A stretch of 64,000 nucleotides of DNA, taken from assembly GCF_032854445.1 (NCBI RefSeq), contig NC_088299.1, positions 903,001 to 967,000 on the forward strand. Direction: 5' to 3'. The notes under the pieces are model-generated. The model was not told where the DNA came from, made no database searches, and worked only from the letters and a program-made list of their open reading frames with translations. This document shows, in pieces, positions 51,901 through 62,000 of the stretch. The DNA is from Liolophura sinensis (lineage: Eukaryota; Mollusca; Polyplacophora; Chitonida; Chitonidae). Each line of letters opens with the position of its first letter. The stretch's first letter is position 1. The position numbers and the translations under genes were made by a program.

Positions 51901-54900
51901 ACTGTAGAGATACTAACCCCTGAGAAGGCTGTGAGCACCCCGGATGTGTAGACAGGTACAGTACAAGTGGTCAGGGCAGTTTGACCAGATGCTACCTGCG
52001 TATCTGTGAGGTTAGACAAGGAGACATTGTGAGCAAATACATCACAGGATGACACCTCATTTAAAAGTGTCTTATGGGTATTTTATATACCAAGCTATTG
52101 TTCTATCTGACATAAAATATATCCGCACGTCAGGGCCCAGTTTCATGAAGCTTTCTTAACGTTACCAGCTCACAACTACCATGACGGTGTAATGCTTCCA
52201 GTACTGGTTGCTGTAGTGGTTAAGTGAAGGTACCGTTAAGAGTGCTTCATGAAACTGGGGCCCAGGCATTTAAGTGCTTTTACTTGATGTTTAACACGGC
52301 ATAAAATTGTGCTACTTGACATTAAATATATCACACGATTACACCATATGAAAAAGTGCATTTAACTGATACCTAAAATCACAACACACTATTGTTCTAT
52401 TTGACATGATTCAACAATATTTTTGAACACAGATCTATAATCTTTCTCATAAATTCAATGAAGCAATCTAATCTAGTTGAAATAATATTCTATACTCTAT
52501 ATTCTACTCCAGGTTAAAATTGACAGAATGACCCTAACAAGTTATTAAGTGATGACGTAATGCTTCAAGGGAACATCCCTCAGTTCTTTTGATGTCATAT
52601 GTTGAAACCTTCATTTTCAATCTATCACAATCAGGGCAAAATTTTGTCTATGAAGAAGAAATATAATGTTTATGAAGTACAAATACCACAATGTACGTAC
52701 ACAGCAACTCCTCAGGCACCGCAAGCAGGTCCTTAAATCTGGGCTTCACCTGAAAACAGCAAATCACTCCAATGAAATCATGAGGAAAAAGGGTTGTCCA
52801 GTAATAATTTCTTCTGGAAGGATTTTGTTTTTCTCGAACCGATGACTGGCATCTGGTACAGTTCTGAGTTCCCACATAAATGTATACTGTATCTGTACTG
52901 TATACTGGGCCATCAAGCATAAATTTTCTGTCATCCTTTTAATACTTCAATCTTGCACAATCTGTATGCTTTTAATCAGTGTAACTTTAATAAAGGAGTT
53001 CCTGACAGCAAGACTGCAAAGTGCTGTACAAATGCTTTAAACCTACATAGCAAGAGCAGAAAATTTTTGCTTTATAAATTTATATGTTTTAAAAACAAGA
53101 CAGAGCTGATCAACATTTTTCAGGATTCTTCAGTATTCTACAAGTATATAAGGCATACCATCATCACTTAGGTTATGAAGGCAGCCAGGAGGCTTGAGTG
53201 AGTATTTTTTTTTCTCATAAAGGAGCTTTGCACATAAAGTGTCATTTCCGTAGTAACCTTCAGCAACTTTTAGCAAAATTACAGTCTGCAGCTTTTTAAA
53301 ATCAAGTCCACTAAGACAAAAGAAAACAGAACAAAAAAATAAAAAAGAACTGAAACACTAAGATTTTACTGGCTTTCTAGAGCAGTTGTGGCATGGAAAA
53401 TCAAATTTTAAAATCTAAATATTTCCCATGGAAACACCTGCTGAAACACAGCTTCAAAAGAACATGCCCCAGCATTTCTACTCACTTTTTTCTCCGTAAA
53501 TATTGGACCAAATGTTCGGCATATTGCGTAGAATAAAGATGAGAGTGCAGGAATGATTTTGGGAAGTGTCAGGCCAACCCCTCCCACTATCTCAATCAGT
53601 CTCGGGATTCTGTGAGGTATTAACAAGAGTGACGATGTGTTACTGATGACACTACCAGGCGACATTTCTTAAATTCTGAATTCAAAGACTGCTCAAAACG
53701 ATGTTAAATAAACTACCCGATGCTGACAGCTCAATCTGAGTGTCAGTCTGGACTACGAATCTTGTCCACACCATCTAAGAAAGTGGAAAGAACCAGTTCC
53801 AAAGTGGAAGAAACCAGTTCCAAAGTGGAAGGAACATAAATATATAAGACTACAGAACACAGAGTAAAACCAGAGCAGTGACGACGGCTGTGACAGTTGG
53901 CAAATGGTCACACCCGTGAATTAAGGTCTCCTATCAGTTTACCTCAATTAGGGTTTTCTTCTACCCTTTTCATTAATGATTCAGCATCTCCGTTTACCCA
54001 CCCCTATACCCTGGCTTGAGCAGCCCCCCCCCCACCAAAATGCAGAAAATGACAACTGCAATTTATTGAACGACACTAGTCTAGAATTTCTCAAAATTCT
54101 GTGTTGTCATCACACTTAACATACAAAAACTTTTGAACAATGCAAGGAAACCAGTGAAGAAATCGGATTGCCATCGTTAAGCCACCAACCTTTAGCAAGC
54201 TACAAACATAACGCCCCTGAGAGTTTGACACAGCACATTTTTTTTAATAACTTGGGACAATTCTCAGCTGACTTCAGGATTATAATAATCTTGATAATTA
54301 GCTGGAGAAAATGTTAGCACTAACACTTACAAAAAAAGAGAACAGGGGGTTTACGTATTTTTTCAGAATTAGAACTCACAGGTTATTGACGACCCAGCTG
54401 TAGTTCTCCCAGGGCTCCACCCACTCCTGTTCCATGTGCTGATCAAACAGGTGCACTAGGGCAGACAAATGATGGTGGTCACCCACAATAATGCGCAGAT
54501 CAGTCAGTGAAGACGCTGGCTTCGGGAAACGAGATGCTGAAAACAAATTTCCCACTAAAAATTTGCTCAACTTTTGCAGGACAAAAATGTGTGATGAAGG
54601 ACACTGCTGTGGGCCGACAAATTTACACGCTGAATTATTAAAATTTATGCTGATGTACATAAACTGATAGTTACGTTTCTTCATTTGGAAATTAAAACCT
54701 AGCCAACCACTCAGATAAAGCCTGTGATAAACCACTACTCTGTAGTGATGTATGCATTTATCGGTTTATTATTTTGATTGAAATTTCACACCATCACCAA
54801 CTGGACTGACTGATTCAATGGTGTTCAATGAGAATTTTTCACTGTCACATTTATGGATGGAGTAAACCTAAGTGCTTGCAGTAAACCCGAGTGCCTGCAG

Positions 54901-55959
54901 TAAACCTGAGTGCCTGCAGTAAACCCTAGTGCCTGCAGCAAACCCGAGTGCATGAGGCAACTGAATGCCTGCAGGAAACCCTGAGTGCCTGCAGTAATCC
55001 CGAGTGCACGGAGTAAACCTGAGTGCCTGCAGTAAACCCAAGTGCACGGAGTAAACCTGAGTGCCTGCAGTAAACTCAAGTTCACGGGGTAAACCTGAGT
55101 GCCTGCAGTAAACCCAAGACTTGCAGGAAACCCTGGTACCTGCAGGAAACCCCGAGTGCCTGCAGTAAACCCGAGTGCTTGCATTAAAACCTAAGTGCAT
55201 GAGGTAAACCTGAGTGCATGAGGGAAACCCTGTGCCTGCAGTAAACCAGAGTGCCTGCGGGAAACCTGAGTGCCTGCAGGAAACCCGAAGGCCTGCGGGA
55301 AACCCAAACGCCTGCAGGAAACCACTGACCTTTGACAGGTTAACTGATGGTTGGAGAAAACAAGTAGAAAGTTAGGACTGCTGAACTCACGATCTATCAG
55401 CTCTGCTTCTTCTATCACAGTCTCTACTTTGCCCGCAAACGGTCCTGTCTCTAACATGGACAGATAGAGAAATGGCACAACTTCTCGCAGAGTCTTTATC
55501 ATGAACACAAACTTGTTCTCATCCAATGGCAGAGTGGTACTGTTTGTGGTTTTTTGCATGGCGAGGGCAGCCTGTAATAAAACATCACCCATAAAACTCA
55601 CAACTAATGCTGAAAAAAGGAGCAAATGTTCAAGACTGAGTGTGCCAAAATACCCAAACAAGGAAACACATCACATCATTGAGCAAGCCTTTAAATCTTT
55701 CAAAGACAAACAAATAAAACTGAAAGTTAAGAACTGGAATCAATTTACATGTACTCAAAGATTTGTGTGGATTTTGTCAAACAGTAAAAAATATAGAATT
55801 TACAAATAATTCAACAATTCTTCAAAATTTTTCTGCATTATGACATTTACAAAAGTTTGGGAGACAAAATGACGAGGACACGATTTACTGAATAAAATAA
55901 TTTGTGACAGCAGTGCACCAAAATAAAATTTAAATTGGAAAAAAAAATATGATAAATAC

Positions 55960-56021
<62 letters not shown>

Positions 56022-59000
56022 TTATAACATACATTCCAATCCCAAAACAGCAATGTAATACACCATTAAGCACTGCAATAACCAAGAGTAGTAAGCCTTA
56101 TATGGAAAACCCCCTTGTGAACATATTTTTTGTTACCAGAAAGCCGGCTGTTGTAAAATACTACCACCAGTTAGTAAATCTTTCTTAGGAAGAAAAACTA
56201 CAACAATCCAGGATTAAGGTTTCAAGAAATTAACATAAATTTAATATCTTATTGCTCACTTGCCATTTTAATAAAATTATCTTTTACTAAATAAAACAAA
56301 AAATAAGCTACTAAGCAGTAGATATAATTAAGCCATTAAAAAAACTGGATCTTGTCTCCAATCAGGGTTGCTGTTGTCAATTAACATAAATTCACCAGTG
56401 CATCCAACACCTGTGCATGGAGATTGAGGGGTGGAGTGAAGACTGTGGATCATCTGATTGGCTGAACTGAAGAGTAACACAGCAGACAGGATATTGGACA
56501 ACAACGGTTGGATGAAAATGACCACAACACCCTCCACACAAAAAGAGAATGCTGAAAGACGTGTGTGAGACTAGGACAGGTCACAAGGAATCCTTATTGC
56601 TCTGACACCATAGCTTTTAACTTTCACCTTCACCCTTGTCCAGGTATCTGGCAAGTGTCTGTGCTCTCTGTTCATGAATGCTCATTATGCATTATGTTCA
56701 TTATCTGGCATGTGGGTTCAAAGGAGATTCCAGCCGTAAGTGGGAAGGTCTGCCAGCAACCTGCGGATGGTCGTGGGTTTCCCCCGGGCTCTGCCTGGTT
56801 TCCTCCCACCATAATGCTGGCCGCCGTCGTATAAGTGAAATATTCTTGAGTACAGCGTAAAACACCAATCAAATAAATAAATAAATAAACAAATAAATCA
56901 AAGGAGCTTTATCCTCCCCTTCCTTGTCCTTTGGGGGGCCTCCGTGGCTCAGTCGGTTAGCGCGCTAGCGCAGCGTAATGACCCAGGAGCCTCTCACCAA
57001 TGCGGTCGCTGTGAGTTCAAGTCCAGCTTATGCTGGCTTCCTCTCCGGCCGTAAGTGGGAAGGTTTGCCAGCAACCTGCGGATGGTCGTGGGTTTCCCCC
57101 GGGCTGTGCCCGGTTTCCACCCACCATAATGCTGGCCGCCGTCGTATAAGTGAAATATTCTTGAGTACGGCGTAAAACACCAATCAAAAAAAAAAAAAAA
57201 AAAATCCTTGTCCTTTGGCCTCCAATCATTGCAGGAATTGTACCAGGAATCTTTACTGCTTACATGCAACAATATCTTTATAATGTCATGCCTGTAAGGG
57301 ATACCTAGTTGATCTTCTCACAATTTCACACAAATTTATCACTGCTGATACTTTGCTGCTGCTGACATTTTGAGGTTACTCTATCCACAAAACCATATGA
57401 CAATAATTCTCACCATGTACTTAGTGTAGATGTATGTAAGCACAGTATATATGTTCATCAGAAATGTGATTTAAAATTTTATTACACTACTGAGTCTGCC
57501 CCACAAACACACCCAGCCCCCACCCCCAACTAAAGGAATCATAGTGGTGTTTCTGACTTGGAACCTTAGTCTAGACCTGTCTCAGTCTCACACGTGCCAC
57601 TGAAGCGTGAAGCCCTACACCAGAACAAAGGATGTGCCTTAACTAGTTCCTCCATCTTCCGTAACAAAACATTGGCCAGATCGTGCTCCAGTTTGCCCAG
57701 TTCATACGCCCACAGGGCAAACGAGGGCAGAAAGACGAGCTGAGCCGCTGCCACAACACGATCCGACGGGTCGTTCAGCGCAGACATCAACATCTCCAAA
57801 CCCTGTATGAACACACAAAGAGAATTCTGAGTACCTGCTTGAATTATCACTTAACACTTAAGTGAAGAGATTATAAATTAACTCTGGCAATAAATAATTT
57901 CTTTGCTCATCACTTCAGGCCTGATGTCACCTCAACATTTCTTCAAACATAACAAACACGTTCCACTGTACTTGAGTTTTAGAAACATTGAGAAAAAAAA
58001 CACCTATTTATGAAATGTAATATTTAAGTTTAAAATAAAATACTTGTGCATGCTGTCCCATCTTCCACTTTGGTACTGGTTTGAATTTAAATCTTTTTTT
58101 TGTTTTTTTTTTCTTACCATCATTTATTTGCAGCCACATCTTTGCTCTCACCTCCACTCGCACTTTTATACGTTCCCTAAATATCTTATACATGTAACTT
58201 TTACTCCATTTGTTTTCTAATTCACGTTCCTTTCCCAATATTTTGGCTCTATCTTCTTCTATTCTACAGTATGTAACGATATTTTTGAGTAGATTTTCTA
58301 TATGTAATGGTCTTTTTAATTTTTTTTTGTCTCAAAAATCCACCTAATTGCTAATATAAGTGTAGTGTTAAATACTGATTTTTTGTTGGAATAAAAGAAT
58401 AAAAGTACTGTTGCATTGTCAACTTCGCACGTGAAGTGACACTCGTGCTTTACCCATCTTTCAAAACTTGGCCAATATATTTTAACAAACTTCACCATCT
58501 TTTCTGCCAATAATGAAAAGATAAAATTTTGTAAGACATATTCAGTGCAAAATTTAATATGTTTCTGTTCGATTCTGTCATCTTTGCAAGAGCTTTTGTA
58601 GCCTGATATGTCATTTTAAAAATCATGGTTATAATATCAGATACATTTGTGTCTATCCCATCATCACGGATTCCTATCACAAACCTCACACGAGAGCAGA
58701 GGCCAATCAAGATCTTATTATATGAGTTTCCACTACACCTTGATATGAATTAATATTCCCGAGGTGGTGTTAAGCCACAGTCTTCAGTGCTCATGTGCAA
58801 AATACACCATATATGGTACACAGACATAAACATATGGCCTAGCAAGGCTATGTTACAAGAACGCAACCTTTAGCCAAAGACTAGGATTTTGAGCAGTCAC
58901 ACGTTTTATATATATTTCTCTCATTTTTTAAAACTATACCTGTTTCACATGTACCAACAATAATTTCAAATACAAGAAATGAGCTGAATTCGTTGACACG

Positions 59001-62000
59001 CCAGGATTATAAATCCTAGACATGGAAGAAAAGTGATTTTTCATCTTCCTGCAAACCCAGATCATGACCAGATCAAACTCTGGTAAGGATAACTTTTTGG
59101 TTAGTTTTGGGTTTAACACCATTTCAACACTATTTAGGCCTCACATCTCATTTTCATCTCCAGCATTCCTCTCATCGAGTCCATACCTGAACGTATTTGT
59201 CACGGTCTCCTATAAAACCTATCACAAGTCCTAGACTTTTCACAACCGCCTCTCGAACTTCCTCTGCCTTGTCATCCATTAACATCTGTTTGAGCATCGA
59301 CAAGAGCAGAGAGCTTCGTATATCATTCTGTCAAGAAAAACAATGTCAATAAATAAAATGTTGTTTTTATTTATATGAATGTTACTTAATGCCATCAAGA
59401 ATTTTTCACTTATAAGATGGTGGTCAATTTTTGGGTGGAGGAAGCCCGAGTGCCAGCAGTAAACCATCAACATTTGACAAAGTTACTGGCAAATTTTCCT
59501 TCATGAGACGTAGACATGCACACCAAACTTGTTGCAGGCAAGCGTTCTCAAAGAAACGTAAGACTGCACAAAAAGCCAAGAGAGCATCGTTGACCGATTA
59601 CTGTTGCCGAGGCATCATAAGCCGTGTTCAAAAGTATACCTCACTGAAAGCCTTGGCATGTACAACAACTCATAACACAAGAGAGCTTACAATAACTTTA
59701 ATTTGTACCTTAAACCTGATGGAATAATGATTTATTTATTTCATTTATTTGATTGGTGTTTTATGCCATACTCAACAATATTTCACCTATTCGACGGCGG
59801 CCAGAATTATGGTGGGAGGAAACCAGGCAGAGCGTAGGGGAAACCAAAACATGGGAACCAATCCCATGTACGGCTGGAGAGGAAGCCAGCATGAGCTGGG
59901 CTTGAACTCACAAGGACCGCAATGGTGGGAGGCTCCTGAGTCATTATGCTAGCGCACTAACCACATGAGCCACGGATGCCGCCCACTCCACAGTAACATG
60001 TTGTTAACATCCTCTTCTTAAGCTAGGGAGATTCTCAATTACGTTATACAGAACCTGTTCAGGGGGAGATAACTCACCGGGACATGAGGAGCCAGTGCAC
60101 CACAGGCTTCTGCGACTAACAATCTCCTCTCTATGTATTTATGACTGATCTGTAACATGGTAACAGTGTACACATAGGTATAAATAAGTACAGTGAAGTA
60201 CAACAATACACATACATGTTGCACCTGTCAATGTAGAATACTTCATATGTTATCACTCCAAAGTATGACTTCAAGATTAATACAGGTTTTTTTTTATTTT
60301 TCTACATCTCCTATTTGTCCAGAGGTACATGTATCATCAGATTCAGTAATTCTCATCTCTGCCCTCTGAAAAAATGCAATAAATGCAAACTAATGAGGTG
60401 TCTTTGAACAAAGGCTTATTATATGCACAAATAAGAAATCTGTAAGTTAATTACAGGTGTGTTAATCTCACCATGTTTTTCCCATGTCTAACAGTTCACT
60501 TCCACTTATCCAGCAAACAATATGTTTATATCACTCAATAGATCTGAGATCTGTTTCAATTACCCACGTAAACTTCCAAAAAAAAAAAATCCATACTCTT
60601 CCATTTACTAACCTGGAACTCAGTCATTTGAGTATGCTGTCCTTAATATGTCTAAGCTGTGCGCTACAAAATTATGTTTCCTGTATTCCTAAAGTAATTC
60701 TGACTTCGTATCGCATAGTCATCAATAAGAAAAGAACATAATATCAAAATTAACACAAACGTAATACGCGCATTGACAGCAAGCCAGACTACAGCAGAAG
60801 AAACTATAAGCCATTAAAGTGTATAACAGACGATGATTTTGACCTTGGGAAGCCAAAGCGCGTCACTTACTAGTTATGTGATTCATAAATAGCATTGTGC
60901 AAATCCGCTGTTGTCAGAGTTCATCCGTCTGTTAGGTTTATGTTAATTGTGACATTATGATGTTTACTATTCACACATAATGAGGTGATATGAATCACAG
61001 GAAATCTCTTTGTGCTGCGTGCGGCTTTGACATTTTGAGGCAACACAAGCGACAAGACCAAGTCACAGGTTTGTGAATGTAACGATTCATAGCGAATAAT
61101 GAGGAAGCTGAGTGTGGACATGGCTAACTGGCCTCAGAGCTAATCACTCACCTGTTCCCAACACTGTGGTAACAACTCAGCCTCCACTCTCGTCTGTCCT
61201 GCATTCTCCGCAAATGCTATACACCCTGTTAAAATCATCTGCCTAAGAGAAGAAAGAGTTGGAGTGAGTGAGTCCTTGGGGATTAATGTCATACTTAACA
61301 ATTTTTCAGTCATATGACGACGAAGGAATCCTTAGAGAGCATGTAACATGCCTTCTTGTTGCAGGACAGATTTTCACCGCTCTTATCTAGTGCTGCTTCA
61401 CTGAGACGCCTTACCGAAGGTTAAAAAAACCACCCCGCCCGGGCCATTACACTGATACGGATCAACCAGTCCTTGCACTATCCCCTTCATGCTGAACGCC
61501 TAGGTCTTAGGTGGGACTCGACCCAGGATTGACTCTGGATCTACCGCTCCTGAAGCGGACGCTCTACCAACTGTGCTATCGGGGTCGGTGAAAGAACTGG
61601 ACAATGGGAAGGCAGATTCAACCCTGCCACTGAGGCATTTTCATAGCGCAGGTGTAATGTTTTCTTCATGTTTTGCTAAGGCTTGGGAAATAAATAACAG
61701 AAGTATAGTTCAATGAATCTATATGCAAATTTACATTATCATACTAAACAGACTGGATATTTACAGGTACACGTTTCCTGGATATGGTGACCTTAACAGC
61801 TACACCTGAATGTCATGTAGGCCTTCCTCTAGCTGCGATTCCCAGAAATTATTTTATGTGCTGATCCTCACTTTCGATCTAATTTATCTGATGCATGAAA
61901 AAAAGTATTCTGGCTATATTGGATCAAAATCAACACCTGGCACAAAAGTATCTCCAGAAATCAAGTGAGAATGGCCTCTACCACAATGTAGCGGTTTCTC

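Noticed and set aside
54825-55200. Minus-strand frames of about 110-120 codons adjoining RELCH exon 9
   Set aside because: They are the 19-bp minisatellite; RELCH exon 9 has a clear donor at 55390 and joins in phase to exon 10.
55800-56053. Frames of alternating Tyr/Ile
   Set aside because: (TA)n microsatellite.
56935-57030. tRNA gene at the SINE head
   Set aside because: A and B boxes are recognisable, but the sequence does not fold into an intact cloverleaf and continues into the SINE core and tail with a target-site duplication.
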